Positions 37,458 to 49,675 of a stretch of DNA of 64,000 nt are shown piece after piece. Source of the DNA: Loxodes magnus (taxonomy: Eukaryota; Ciliophora; Karyorelictea; Loxodida; Loxodidae); the NCBI GenBank assembly GCA_946699065.1, contig CAMPDV010000222.1:186001-250000 (forward strand). The letters are read 5' to 3'. Below the pieces are notes generated by a model. The model was not told the DNA's origin and made no database searches. It saw only the letters and a program-made list of their open reading frames with translations. The position numbers and the translations under genes are program-made. The first letter of the stretch is position 1; every line of letters begins with the position of its first letter.

Positions 37458-40400
37458 ATGTCAATCTCTTTAATTTTATTCCATTTCCTTATCTCTAGAA
37501 TTTCAGCTTAAATTACATTTTTTGATATACTGAATCCAAATATTCCAACTTGAAGAGATACTAACTCACTACCATAAAAAACTTTTTCTTAATATGGCTA
37601 AGACCCCTAAGGACTAAAATTAAGCATCACAGTATGGCTTAAATTTAATTCCAATCAACAAGTAAAAGATTGAGGCAATTTCCTTCAATTATAAAATGGC
37701 GAATAGGAATATTTAGAATTTGGTTTGATATAAGACTAAAGTAATTAGCAAACTACTTTATAAATAAATCAAAACATTTATAACTTCTAATTAAGAAAGT
37801 TAACCATCTCCTTCGTTAGTGATATTTGAGTATTTTTTGGATGCGCAATTAATACTCAAGGAAGCTTTTTAGCTGTTGTAACTCATTCAAAGATAAACAA
37901 CTAATTTTAAACTCTGTCAGACTCATTTGGATATCTTTTGCCTTTGTCTTCAAGTACTATGATAAACTAAGGGAGCTATGTATGAATTTGGAGCTATACT
38001 GGAACAGTTTTTTCTCTAAGATATTATAAAGATTAGAATTTGGATGCTAACGCCTTTAAGGAAATTTTAGATAAAGCTGATTAGAGTTTTCTACTATAAA
38101 GTTCTATTACTTGCAATGCTTTATGCTTCAAATGTTATGGATCTAATTCTAATAATTGCGTCCAATGCTATTCCCTATGAGATTTTTCAGCAGATTCATG
38201 TGTGTGCAATTTAAAGTTATCAGTAGAATAAGTATGTAATAGCTCATGTCCAATAACATAATAAGACAAAGACAATAATAAATAATGCGATTTTTGTAAT
38301 AAAACCCTTTTAAATTGTGAAGAGTGTAATTAGCAAGGAACTATATGCTCTAAGTGTTAAAATCCTTGATTATTATACAATAGTTAATGTGTAGATAAAT
38401 GCCCAGATTAAACATTTTTTTAAGACAACTAAGCTTGCTTCAAATGCGAATCTAGAATCTAGAATTGTGAAACGTGTGATATAACTGGGACTTTATGTAC
38501 AAAGTGTTAATTGCCATTACTTTTATTCTAAAATTAATGCGTTTAAAATTGCCCTGACGATAGTTTTTATGTTGAGAATTTTATTTGCTTGAACTGTAAT
38601 TCCTCAATAGAAAACTGCTAAAGATGCAATTTAAATGGATCATAGTGTCTTTAATGCAAAGAGACTTTTCTTTCATTTGAAAACTAGTGCATCTAGAATT
38701 GTCCTAACGAAACGTTTTTTATTTTAAATTATACTTGCCAAAAATGCGAAAATAAGTTAGAAAATTGCTAGGAATGTAATTCAAATGGAGATAGTTGCAT
38801 AAAATGCTTGGAACCTTGACTTCTATTTGACAATAAATGCGTTCAAGAATGTCCAAGCAATCTTTATTATGAAGAGAGCTAAAGCTGCCAGCCATGTAAT
38901 TAGAGTATAAGCAATTGTGAATAGTGCAATATAAAGGGTGTTGAGTGTATTAGATGCTAAGATCCATATGTTCTGCTTGATAATATGTGCATTGAAAGTT
39001 GTCCTAACCATACACATTATTCTCAGAACTCCATCTGTCAAAAGTGTTCATAAAAGATCGAAAACTGTAACTTTTGTGATATCTAAAATGAGCCTTTAAC
39101 TAGAGATAGTTGCATAAAATGCTTGGAACCTTGACTTCTATTTGACAATAAATGCGTTCAAGAATGTCCAAGCAATCTTTATTATGAAGAGAGCTAAAGC
39201 TGCCAGCCATGTAATTAGAGTATAAGCAATTGTGAATAGTGCAATATAAATGGGACTGAATGTATTAGATGCTAAGATCCATATGTTCTGCTTGATAATA
39301 TGTGCATTGAAAGTTGTCCTAACCATACACATTATTCTCAGAACTCCATTTGCCAAAAGTGTTCATAAAAGATCAAAAACTGTAAATTTTGTGGTATTGA
39401 AAGAGGAGTATGCTTGGAGTGCTACGATCCTTATTTACTATTTCAAGAAGCTTCTTGTGTTACTGAATGCTTTAAAGACTATATAAACATCAATAAAGTT
39501 TGCTAGTCTTGCCAAATAATTCCTCACTGCTAATTTTGTTCAATAAATCTTTCATAAAAGATAGAATGCTCTTAATGCCTGTCAGGTTACTTATTATCTA
39601 ATAATGAATGCATTCTGAAAAATTAAGAGAATGATTTAAAAATTGATACGTATGAAAATCTTACTGACTCTGAAGATTTTATTGCAAAATTTACTGCAAA
39701 TCTTGTGAAGTATAGTTAATATACAGCCTTTGCATCAGGAAATGCCGTAATAGCTAGCACTTTTGTAGAAAATAATTACTTGCAAGCCTTTTGATATGTG
39801 GCCTTCATAACTTAAATGATTATGCTAAACGCTTATATAAATGTTCCTCGCCCAGATAATTTAAATAACTATTACTTTCAAAATTTCAGATTGAAAATAC
39901 CTTTTGGACTAAATACAGACTTTATGGATATTAAATGATCAAGTTTACCAATAGAGCAAACAATCTGAAGAAAATTACATTATGAAAGTTTTGCTTTCAT
40001 AGCTAATGCATTGAATACTTTTATCGTGCTCTTTTTCTCCATTTTCTTGAAAATTTTGTTCTAATTGCTTAGCTCCTGTTTCAAAAAGGTTACCATTTTT
40101 AATAAACTTCATAATGCATATCACTATGATACTGTAATAAGCTTCTACCTTGGATAGAGCATTTGCTTGAATTTCGCCATTTTTATTCAGATTTATTATT
40201 TAGATTTCAGTTCTTGATATGAAACTGTAAATATATTGCTTGCCTTCGCTTTTATGGTAATTCATCATACAGATCATTTAAATCATATTTATAATTGCTA
40301 TTTTCAGAAAAGTTTATATTCTTTATAAACTGACTAAGTAAAAGATAAACCAAGCAGAGAACACTGAAAGAATATCTGATTTAAGCAAAAAATATAGCAT

Positions 40401-41250
40401 CTTCTTCCAAGATTTTAAAGAAAGCAAAATAGCTATTTATCATATTCTTTTCTTAGTAAGACGTTTCATCTTAGCATGTATCCTCATAGTTTTATTCGAA
40501 TTTCCTGAGGCTCAAATAGCTATTATCAATTCCCTATGCGTTCTCTAAATTTTGTTTCTACTTATTTGCAAACCTTATTTAAACCCTAAGATGAATTACT
40601 TCGAGTGCATAGTGGAAGCGTTTCTAATAGCTTTATATTTGACTAACTGCTATTTCATATAGTTGGAAAATAGCAGAAGATTAGAATATGTCTGAGATGA
40701 TCAAGCAGTTTAATTAGGATAGTTTGTTATGTACTTCTCTAGCTGCTTCATTTTCATCGTTACGATGTGTTTGCTTATTGTTAATATTAGAAATTTCCTC
40801 TAGAGGAATAAAAAGAAAAATAAAATATAAGAAAAGGAACAATTGAGTGAGCTAAAATTAACTACAAATAACGCTTAAGTTTAGTAGTAACCTAAATAGC
40901 ATAATAGTTCGTTAATTTTCGATGAAACTATGATTGATTTCTAGTCTAAAGTTTCTAAAGCTCAATAAAAAGTTTCAAAGGATGTCAATTCACACCATTT
41001 AAAAATAAAAAAGCAAGACAATAACTAAATAGAAGAAAATAAATATCAGAATGATTTTCAAACATCAGAAAGAATCTATGGGCCAACTTAAGAGAGGACT
41101 GAAAGAGAAATGTTAGATGTCTAAAATATAAAAATGAATAAAAAAGACAAAGCTAATTAAAGAGAAGACAGAAAACGCTAATAAAAGCGAAATTATAAGA
41201 AAAAGAATCTAAAAATAGCTACATCAGTAGAAGTTCTATAACAAATTTGA
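37458..41250 (+). CDS. LamG / furin-like Cys-rich / multi-TM surface protein
   Basis: Large ciliate cell-surface protein of 1258 residues; 3793 nt minus one 16-nt intron is 1259 codons, from ATG to TGA at 41248-41250. Domains: signal peptide MSISLILFHFLISRISA; a ConA/LamG-like domain at about 20-190 (LSITVWLKFN, ISFVSDIWVFFG, NQGSYVWIWSYTGTVF); furin-like repeats at about 214-718 with regular CxxC...CP...C spacing (e.g. CQPCNQSISNCEQC); then six or seven hydrophobic spans at about 770-1105 (LNTFIVLFFSIFLKILF, FILACILIVLFEF, FIFIVTMCLLIV); then a Gln/Lys-rich cytoplasmic tail. The fold resembles receptor-like Cys-rich proteins that are very abundant in ciliates; ligand unknown. About 13 Trp are TGA and two TGG, and none of the TGA lies in the last ~180 codons. 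It carries a 315-bp tandem duplication (listed separately). Its broken paralogue lies at 12.2-17.4 kb. Confidence 0.93.
38788..39396 (+). repeat. 315-bp in-frame tandem duplication in the Cys-rich gene
   Basis: Copy 1 (38788-39102) and copy 2 (39103 to about 39396) differ at only a handful of positions. The period is 315 bp, exactly 105 codons, and covers about two and a half furin-like repeats including the Trp written as TGA in CLEPWLLFDNKCV. The near identity implies a recent duplication or ongoing gene conversion. Being a multiple of three it lengthens the ectodomain without breaking the frame. Confidence 0.95.
40257..40272 (+). other. 16-nt intron in the Cys-rich gene
   Basis: GTAATTCATCATACAG interrupts a membrane span. 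Removing it joins LLAFAFM to IIQIIFIIAIF and makes the whole gene divisible by three. Size and GT...AG ends match the minute introns known in heterotrich and related ciliates. Confidence 0.85.
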
Positions 41251-42232
41251 TATTTTACTAAGTTTATAGTTATAATTGAATAAATATCATAAATTTATTT
41301 AACTTAAACTAAATTTAAAAATAAAGTATATAAAAGTTTAAACAAATAGGTTCTTATTTGAAAAAAATGTATAAAAAGCATCTATAGGGAGATAATTTAA
41401 AAGGTTTCTTTTTTAATTGATTGTAAAGAATTAACTAAGGTGTAATTTAAAAAGTTGTGTAATTATCACTAAAATAATGAGTATTAATAATAAATTAAAA
41501 TAATTGACAGATCTAATAGAAAGAATTATATTCTTAGTTAGATATAATTACTAAAAGATAAATTTTAATTTAAGCCTTTAATGCAATTAGCAATCATTTG
41601 TATTTTTTATGACTTTAATAGCTAAAAATTATATAATTAATAAAAGTTGCTCTAAAATAAAAAGGAAATTTGATTATTATATACATCCTCATAATTAATA
41701 GTATCTTAATATCAAATTACATCAATAAGCTTAAAATAACTTATTTAGTAGATTTTAAATTTAAATATAAAGGTCTCTTTTATAGGCTATTTCAAGTATA
41801 CTTAAACAAATCTTTTTACTAAAATCCTAAAGTTATTAATTTAAGATTGCTTTAACACTGATGTTTGTCTCTTTTTATTGATCTTAGTTTGATTAATAAA
41901 ACCTACATAAGTAATAATAGAGGAACTAAATCTTAGTGTTAGCCTTTCATCTATTAAGATTTGGATAGTTTAAAGAAACATTTATTATAGATTTATCTTA
42001 GTTAGTCTAAATAAAATAAGATAAAGGTCTTTAGTTGTTTTCAGTTATCATATTTTACCTACTTTAAAAAGTAGAAATTATTGCAGATGTATAATTGTAT
42101 ATCTGGCTATAGATATTATAACAAAAATTGATTTAATGTAGTAAATAAAAAATAAGCACTTCTACTATAATAGCCAAAACAAATACTAAGCTTAATTTGT
42201 ATGCTTAAAATCTAAACTTAGAGATATATTAA
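41251..42232. other. intergenic, nothing certain
   Basis: A+T-rich spacer between the Cys-rich gene and gene R. The frame of R stays protein-like for about 150 bp upstream of its quoted ATG, so R could begin inside this stretch. Confidence 0.4.
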
Positions 42233-45034
42233 ATGACTAATAATTAAGGAAATTTTAAATCTTAACTAGATTCATTAGTGCTTAAAGAAACTATTTTACA
42301 AATAGATAATTAATAAGAATTTATTTAAATTTATAAAATAGAAAGTGAAATGAAAATAATAGAAAGTTTCTAATAATTATTATTTAAATTATTTATATTT
42401 TAAGAATATTTTCATCAACATAGGAATATAGAAAATTAAAGATAATTAAAGTTAGTCAACTGGGATAATAACCATTTCTTTTTATTAAGTGAACTCATTG
42501 AGTTATATAAAAGTTATGAAAGCTTAAGCAATAGAATAATAAAGGTGAGACATATATTATAATAGATTATATAATATATCTGAACTTAAAAAGTAAAAGT
42601 TATTTCTATATTTTATGAAAATTGTAAAAACAACCCAAATTAATTTTGCTGAATAGCTATATAACATTTTTAGGAATCTATAAAAAGAAGTTTTGTTACC
42701 TTAGTTACAGGAGAAGAACTTAACAAAATAGAAGTGCGCCTAAAAAATTAAAATAATAGCATCAATTTTTTTACAATAAAGTAAATTTTCTATTGATCAT
42801 ATTTTATTATATTCAAGCCAATGAAAAAATTTAGCTATAAAGATTAGGTTAATGGGTATCTTAACACATTGATAAATTAATTTCAAAAAATTAGCCTTAT
42901 TGTTGGGATTTTCAAATAAAATCAAAAGGATTTGAGAAAAAGAAAATATTTCTTTCAAAAATTCTCCTTCTCTTAAGAAGTGAGTAAGTTACCTGTTTAT
43001 CAAATTTAAAGCCAGCTCACATGCAGTTTAGATTATTTATATGAACTGAATTCTTTCTTTGTAGTTCCTATCTTATGTTTGGTTATATGTTGGAAGTTAT
43101 TTTAAAATCATCTTATGAATTATCTTATTTTATCTATATTTTTCCAGATAAATAATGTACTCTTTAAAATGTATTATTCCTTCTTGATTGCTTTTAATCT
43201 ATATTCCCTTTTTCCTTTTCCTTTGTGGTTATTTAATATATGCTGCTGGATTATTGCTGCATCATTTATGGAAAAACTTATTCTATTTTTTTATTTTTTA
43301 TTCTTGATGCTTATTCATTTTCTTGATTTGTTACCTTTTTTTCGTTTTACTGTGCAATTATTCACAAATATTGGCCTATCTCTTCCATTCTTTATTTCAT
43401 ATTTCTCCTTGAAATTAAAGTAGGATGTATATATATTTGCGTCTTTAGCTTGAAATTCAATCTCATTTTAAATTATTTGAATTCCCTTTCAATTTCATCT
43501 AATTCTTATTAAACAGAAAACTATTTAATAATTTAATTTCTATCTCATTCCAATTGTTTGTTTTAAGGTAAGGTCGTTCAAGTTGCATTTGTATAGTATT
43601 TTCATATGCAACCCTTTCCTCCATTAGTTTTTTCTTTTTCAGAGTTGTTCCAGTTAAAATAGTCGAAAAATTTGATAGTTTGCCTATTTCTCTTGGAAGA
43701 GTTGATCTAAATGGTGATGGCTATTATTTGTTAGGTATTTTTCTCATCTTTTGATATTGTTTAAAAAGGTTTAGAAACTAAAGTTAATATGTGTGTGGTG
43801 CTTCTGATTTGTTCTCTTACTTTTAGAAAGTGGTGTGGAACCCTTCTTAATAGTTGTTTTTATTGATATTAAATAGGATTATAGAATTTAAAAGATAAAG
43901 CTAAAAATAGGTATGATAAATAATTAAACTAAAAGAGATTTAAGTGTAAAGAAACTTTAAGACATAATAATTGAAAACTAAGCAAGTTATTAAAAAAGGA
44001 ATAGTAATATGCATTACACTGACTTCTACTATAGAAATAAATCTAATTTTATCTAATTTAAGCTTAATTAATTATAATGATAGCTCTAATCTACTGATAA
44101 TTATTGGATTCTTTATTCAATATTTCTTTAGAAAAATATTAATACTAAATTATTGCTAGAAAGCTGTAAGATACATTATATTGGAAAATATCATTCAATT
44201 TTTCTCTTTAAGCATACAGATAATCAAGATTAATTCATTAGATTTACTCTTTCCAAAATCCCAAGTTCAGTAAACTTCCTCAAATTCTTACTAAGAAATA
44301 CAATAAGCTAAAAGATCTACTGCTTTACTTAGAAACTCATGAGAAGAAATTACTAGAAATATTAAGCAGCCATAAAGCGTTTAAAATGTTAAAAGAGCAA
44401 AACAAAGAGAAAGCTTTTTCTTAATGGATGTGCTAAGGAAATTATTTAATAAACAAAGAAGATTCAAAATAAACTATTTAATTTTAATTGATAAATAAAT
44501 ACATTGGAAATTTAGTAACTGAGTTATAGCAAAAATTATAAATTTGAAATAGGTATAAATCACCTTAAATAATTAAAATTGATAAAAATAATTAAAAAAT
44601 AAAAAGTTTATTGCTCTTATTTTAAAATAATTATATCATACTGCTCTAAAATAATTAAAGATATTTAGAACTAAATTCCAAACAAAAAAGCAGCTGATTT
44701 ATTAAGAATAAAAAGAGTATTATTGGAATATATTGGAAATATTCTTACAATTGTTTTTCACTCTTTTACAAAAATATGATATGGATTTGAACATTTTTTT
44801 CAAGAACTGAAAAAACCAAAAACATTTTCTTGTGAGTACTTTACTAAAGTCATAAGAAAAATTTTATCAGAAATATTTTCTAATATAATCTTCAAATTAA
44901 TTTTAGATCATATTCTTAAATAATATTTCGAAGTTATGCAAACTAATTAAAAATTTAGCTTTATATTACTCATAAATATAATAAAAAGAGTACTTAGCTA
45001 GAAGTTTAATTTTGGTTTTTGCATTTAATCTTGA
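42233..45034 (+). CDS. gene R, unknown helical and membrane protein
   Basis: I do not recognise the family. From the ATG (MTNNQGNFKSQLDSLVLKET) to TGA at 45032-45034 is 934 codons in one frame with no indel needed. The N-terminal third is helical and charged (HFFLLSELIELYKSYESLSN; TGEELNKIEVRLKN); residues about 265-400 are hydrophobic (FFVVPILCLVICW, LWLFNICCWIIAASF); the end is helical again (AADLLRIKRVLLEYIGN). The middle (about 43.43-44.6 kb) is less convincing and could hold introns. Support comes from a paralogue at 50240-51368, which shares xGEELNxIEVxL and the region before it. The left palindrome arm begins inside this gene at the TGEELN codons, so its 3' part is repeated at 62436-60127 on the other strand. 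Confidence 0.45.
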
Positions 45035-46492
45035 ATGAGAGTTTAGATAAATTTAAATCTGATGAGAAAAGAGCATTATCGTAAGAATAATGCTATGATC
45101 ATTAAAGACGTCCTTTAAAATTAAAATTTATATAAATGTAAAATGAATTTCAATAAAGCCTCATAATATATTAATGAAGCACTTTGTTAGATTCTTAGTT
45201 TTTAAATACACTCTGTAATATTAATTTCTCAATTGATCTGCTGATTCCTTTCTTTTGCTTTTTATATATTTTAAAGGTAAGAATCTTAGCTATCACTTCT
45301 TCCGTTTTCCTTTTCCTAAATAAAAAGTTACATTAACTATTAATTATTAGCTTCATTTTGTTAATTCTCTTCATTTTTTAATCTAAATAGCACTTCTACA
45401 TTTTAAATATCGCTCAGATAAATTTGAGTATTATGCCAGTTAATTACTGCATTTGAAGTAAAATACCATTTGATTTTATGCTAATCCATAAACTGTGATC
45501 CAATCTTTAATCACTGCATCTCGAATGTGAATTATAGGAAGACGATAATTAAAATTATTTCCAATAAGCATAAAAATAAAAAATTATCAACTATTCTCTC
45601 AAAAGAAGGTTAGAATGAACTTGAAGTGATAAGTCTTCTCTTTCAAGATATTCTCTCAAAATGCCCATAAAAAGTAATACAAAATAAATTTTAATTTTAT
45701 TGCTTTCTCTTCTTATTTTTTACTCTATGTCCGATTAGAAAGATTCTCTTAGTAGTATCGCATAAATTTCATATAGAACAAGAGAAAGTATAATAAGGTC
45801 AGCATCAAGATAAAAGAGAAATATGAGTTAATAAAGCTTTGATTACTAAGTGTTTAAATAACTTTAACAACAGTAGGAGAGAAAGGCTTGTATTATAAAG
45901 CTTCATTAATAATGAATTAGTTGTTCTTTATAAAATACAGTCTATTTTCCAACTAAATGACATATAAAGTTTGATAACTATTTTAAATATAGGATATTAA
46001 AATTGAGATGATTAACGTTTTTAATTTAATTAAATACTAGTAAAATATTTAAAAGTTCCACCAAAAAACCTTAATCAAATAAAATTTTAATGCTTTATTT
46101 TGAAAGAAGAATAAATTAATTGTTAATGATGCATCTAGGTTTTAAATGGAATGATGAGTCATCTAGTAAGATCCGTGCTTACAATCAAATAAACTGCTGA
46201 CCTATCCGTTTTTTTGATTAACAGAAGTTTATAATTTTTAAGTTTCTCAACTAAGAAACAATCAACTAAAGAAATATCGACTTTTATAAGTTTAGCTATA
46301 ATAGGAAAAAACAAATATAATATATTTATTATTCTAGCTATTTTAACTAGTTGATAAGTGAAATATTTTAATAGAATGTCTAATATTTAATTTAATTCTA
46401 TCACTTCATTATTAAGTCTTTTATTTATAGCCCCATTTCTAATTTAAGTCATTTATTACTTACTTAAATCTTCAATTAGTATTATCTAAATA
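42705..46492 (+). repeat. left arm of a 20-kb imperfect palindrome
   Basis: Matches 62436-58668 in inverted orientation almost base for base over about 3.8 kb, with scattered substitutions and one ~19-bp indel near 43305-43345. Outer boundary: similarity begins at TTACAGGAGAAGAACTT and the sequence 5' of it differs. Inner boundary: similarity ends at ATTATCTAAATA. The arm carries the 3' two-thirds of gene R and about 1.4 kb beyond. I see no transposase, no target-site duplication and no tandem 19-mer as in Tlr elements, so I read it as an inverted segmental duplication. Confidence 0.95.
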
Positions 46493-46689
46493 GCTAGGAA
46501 TGTACTAAATTATTCTATTTATATAATTAAATTTCCTTGATAATCTTTCTTATAAATCTAGCTGATCTTTTAATAGTGATTTAGTATCAAAAATCATTTA
46601 TAAAAAAACCTGCTAATCTCAATTTCAAATTCTTAGACAATAATTATAGTTGGTCGTTGACTAGTAGGAACTTTGAGTTTAAAAAAGCA

Positions 46690-47050
46690 AATTTATTCAT
46701 ACTAGAAATTGGCTTTCCAAGATTTTCCAAGTAAAATAAAAAAAGTTTGAGAAAGTCTATGATCAAGAAATTACATAACTATATTGCTTATTTGTGCAAA
46801 TTAAAATAGAAACTTAGATATTAAAAGAGGAAAATCAAAATCTTAGATTTCTTTTAAGAAGCAAAACAAATGAACTTCAAAATTTAGCAAATTAAATCTA
46901 GAATTAATTTGAAACTTTATTTTCCAAATTTATGCTGATGGAACAAAAAATTCGACAATAGCTCAAGAATAAATTTAATTTCAAGTTTAAGTTTTTTGAA
47001 GATAAAATCACCATATGGAAATAGAATAAAAAATTTGGGGGATTCAGAAA
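46690..47050 (+). pseudogene. coiled-coil gag-like fragment (copy S)
   Basis: Frame reads FEKVYDQEITQLYCLFV, ILKEENQNLRFLLRSKTNEL, QFETLFSKFMLMEQKIRQQ. Heptad-like leucines and the word QF(E/N)xLxSxFM resemble the coiled coil of subfamily 3 (copies C and I). No ATG in place and no zinc knuckle in frame; it runs into copy E, so it is either an inserted fragment or the 5' half of E in another frame. Confidence 0.4.
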
Positions 47051-47069
47051 AATCATTAAAAAAAATGGT

Positions 47070-47990
47070 GGAAAATTTCAAATCAGGCTTCTATACCACC
47101 TCTTCCTAAGCCAAAAAGGAAGGAAGAGAGGAAGCAGAAAACCAAGACTTAATAATCTTCTCTATCTTAACCCTAATCTATATTGAACTAACAACCTGGA
47201 ATTTAGCAAGAAGAGCGAAAGCAAGCATTGAAGATAACCCATATAGATACTCCAATCTCAGCTGAAAAACCGAGAAAGCAGATGAAATCTGCTCTCCTAC
47301 AGGAGGTGACGGAATTCAATCCTTCTGGCCAGATGAGCATGGAATAGCTCATCAGAGTAGTGCTAAACCTCCAGGAAGAGGTTAAGAAACTCAAGAAAGA
47401 CAATGTCAAATTAATGGAAAAACTTGGCCTAACTGAAGGAATAGAGTAAAGACTTATGTCTTAAGAACGAGAACTGAATGCTTTCTGGAACATATCGTAG
47501 GATTAAACTAGCTAATCCCAGAATTAGCATTAAAAACAGACTGAATTTGACAGCAGACTTGAGAGACTAGAAGAAAAACTAAATGAGCAGAAAGGCGACT
47601 CAATGCTGATTGAAGAAATTGACAAGAACTTGAAGAAGGCCAAACCAATCAAGATTGTAAAAAGATGCTATTATTGCAATTCAGAGCAACACTTGTGAAG
47701 AAAATGCAAGGAATTCCTGAGCTTCAAGAACCAATAATGGGAAAAGTAGAGAAAGCAATAAGCACAGAAAAGAAGGTTAGACAATTGCAGCAGAGGAGAA
47801 TAAAAGAAAGACTATGAATGACGGAAATTGGAACCATTTATAAGAAGAAATTTTCGCGGAACGCAAGATGGAGTTAGCCATAACAAGATCAAGTGGATGT
47901 GAGAGGAGAAACTTTTAAACTTTTTGATTTAATCCCGGAGCAATCCGGTGATTGGCGGGAAGAGGTGAAATTCCTCAAAGATCGCCTAAC
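47070..47990 (+). mobile_element. gag-like retroelement, best copy of subfamily 2 (E)
   Basis: About 300 codons in one frame. Order: a basic Pro/Gln/Lys-rich head (PPLPKPKRKEERKQK), a conserved AEKPRKQMKS box, a coiled coil (LNLQEEVKKLKKDNVKLMEK; DSRLERLEEKLNEQK), a CCHC zinc knuckle CYYCNSEQHLWRKC (its W is TGA), then a basic Arg-rich tail (LEPFIRRNFRGTQDG). This is the layout of retrotransposon gag/ORF1 nucleic-acid chaperones. No reverse transcriptase, endonuclease or integrase follows. It ends with the perfect hairpin CCGGA-GCAA-TCCGG (47935-47948). Higher GC than its surroundings. The start codon is not certain: an ATG at 47070 is in a different frame. Relatives: F, G and H. Confidence 0.7.
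47935..47948 (+). other. GNRA-capped hairpin at the 3' end of copy E
   Basis: Five perfect pairs, CCGGA/TCCGG, closing the tetraloop GCAA, a stable GNRA loop. It lies just past the last readable gag codons, where a reverse transcriptase recognition structure would be expected. Function inferred. Confidence 0.6.
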
Positions 47991-48785
47991 TTAATATTAA
48001 TCTATAATCTATTAAGAAAAATCACAGTAAAATTACAAAAGAAAAATAAAGAAACGCAAAATATGTTAAAAATTTGGACATACATAGTTGAATTGCTGAA
48101 GATATAAACAAATAAATAATAAAAACTAGAATAAAATAATGAAATACTTTGGAAAACTCTATGTAGCAACGAATGGTGAAATCTATTGTAAAAAATGAAT
48201 TTAAAAGGTTTGGAGAGATGATGTCCTAAAAGAATGAGAAGACTTGAAGATAAACAATTAAAAAGAAGAAAAACAGTTTTTATATTAAAGCATGAAAAGC
48301 ATAAGCTGATAATGTTCCAAAAACTTTTTAAGTTGAAATTATTATAATTAAAATTAATTTCATTATGCTATTTTTAAAAATTTAGATTTTTCATGACAAA
48401 GCATTAAATAAATAAAATAAATAAATTTTTAGCGTATTTTCACAATTAAAATGTAAACAAACAGCTTTTCTTTAGATTAGGAATTTTAAATGAATAATAA
48501 GATTAAAATAGTAAAGATATATAAAAATGTAATATAAATTAACTAAATGTTTAACTTAAACTCATATAAAATATTGATCAAGGCATCATGTTAGCTGTTG
48601 TGTTTTTTTACTATTCAATGTTTGGCATGCTTAAGCTACTATAAAATAATATTAATTATATTCTTACCATTAAAAAGGTTTTCTATATAAATACTAAGCA
48701 CTAAAATAAAAAATTTCAATTAATTAAGATATAGACTCATTATATCCATAATTATTAAAGAATTATTAGATTAATATAATTTTTT

Positions 48786-49625
48786 AATAATAATAATAAT
48801 AATAATGAACTTAAAGTTTAAAAGTCTTGCAATAACTGGAATCTCAACCAGTTTCTTGCTGCCATTTTTTTAACGTGGATGGATACCACGACCGAGTTTT
48901 TTACGTGGGAGGTAACCACTAAAAATCTTCCGAGTTTCCAGCAAATATTTTTCTTTTATAGACTCCGGTTTCAGTAATTCATAGCCTATTAAGAGTCTTT
49001 CACGTTCTTATTTGTTCTTATATTTATATTTATTTTCAGCCACCACAATTTTTCAATAAATGTCATCTTGACTTGCAATACCAACATTGTTTGGTTTATC
49101 TTTTCAAAGGTTTTTTCTAAAATACTTTTTTTCAAGCTGATTTATTCGTTTTATTCGTTTTATTAAATCTTATTCAATATTTTCATCTTTCTGTTTTTCT
49201 TGAACATCTTTTTAAATTAATTGCTTTTAAATAATCATATCTTGATTTTGTTTGAGGTTCGTTTGAGACTATTAGTATAATTATTATTCCGTTACTAAAT
49301 TATTCTGGATTAACTGACGTCTAATTATTAACAATTCAATATTTTGATCATCTATGAAGTTCATTAATTCTCTGATTTTTTCTCCTTGGTTGTAAATTAT
49401 TTCTTGATACTCAGAAATTTTATTTTTCATTTAGTCGAGCTATAAAAAAAATTCTGTATTATCTCCAATCTTACCTGGATTCTTCTGAGCTGTTCCTATC
49501 ATAATTTTACCTTCTGATGAGGAGCTTGATTTCTCTTCTAGTTTTTGTTATTTAAGTAATTGTTTCGCCGCTTTCCTTTTTTCGTTTCTAGTTAAGTTTT
49601 TGGAAAGGAGAATAGATTGTTCCAT
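48786..49625 (-). mobile_element. gag-like retroelement with (ATT)n tail, subfamily 1, copy A
   Basis: From ATG at 49625 (MEQSILLSKNLTRNEKRKAA) through a helical Gln-rich centre (KIRELMNFIDDQNIELLII), to a zinc knuckle CWYCKSRWHLLKNC, then a conserved segment WITETGVYK and the 3' end. A +1 shift in a run of seven A separates the N-terminal frame from the knuckle frame. On the coding strand it ends in (ATT)6 (48803-48786). Copy B at 54171 shares the start (MDQSLRLSKN), the coiled coil, the knuckle and the 3' hairpins at perhaps 60-70% identity. About 840 bp in all, far too short for a reverse transcriptase, so non-autonomous. Confidence 0.75.
48874..48890 (-). other. 3'-end hairpin of retroelement A
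   Basis: CGTGG-N7-CCACG, about 70 nt before the (ATT)n tail on the coding strand. A second stem AACTGG/CCAGTT lies between it and the tail (48834-48853 region). The first stem recurs in copies B and D, and imperfectly in C. Confidence 0.75.
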
Positions 49626-49675
49626 TTTTTTTAAATAATTTTTTAAACTCAAAAGGATTTATAATTAAAAAGTAT

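Noticed and set aside
38823..39486. Minus-strand ORFs that look like small hydrophobic proteins inside the Cys-rich gene
   Set aside because: They are antisense shadows of the duplicated furin-like repeats; the plus strand has regular cysteine spacing and one continuous frame.
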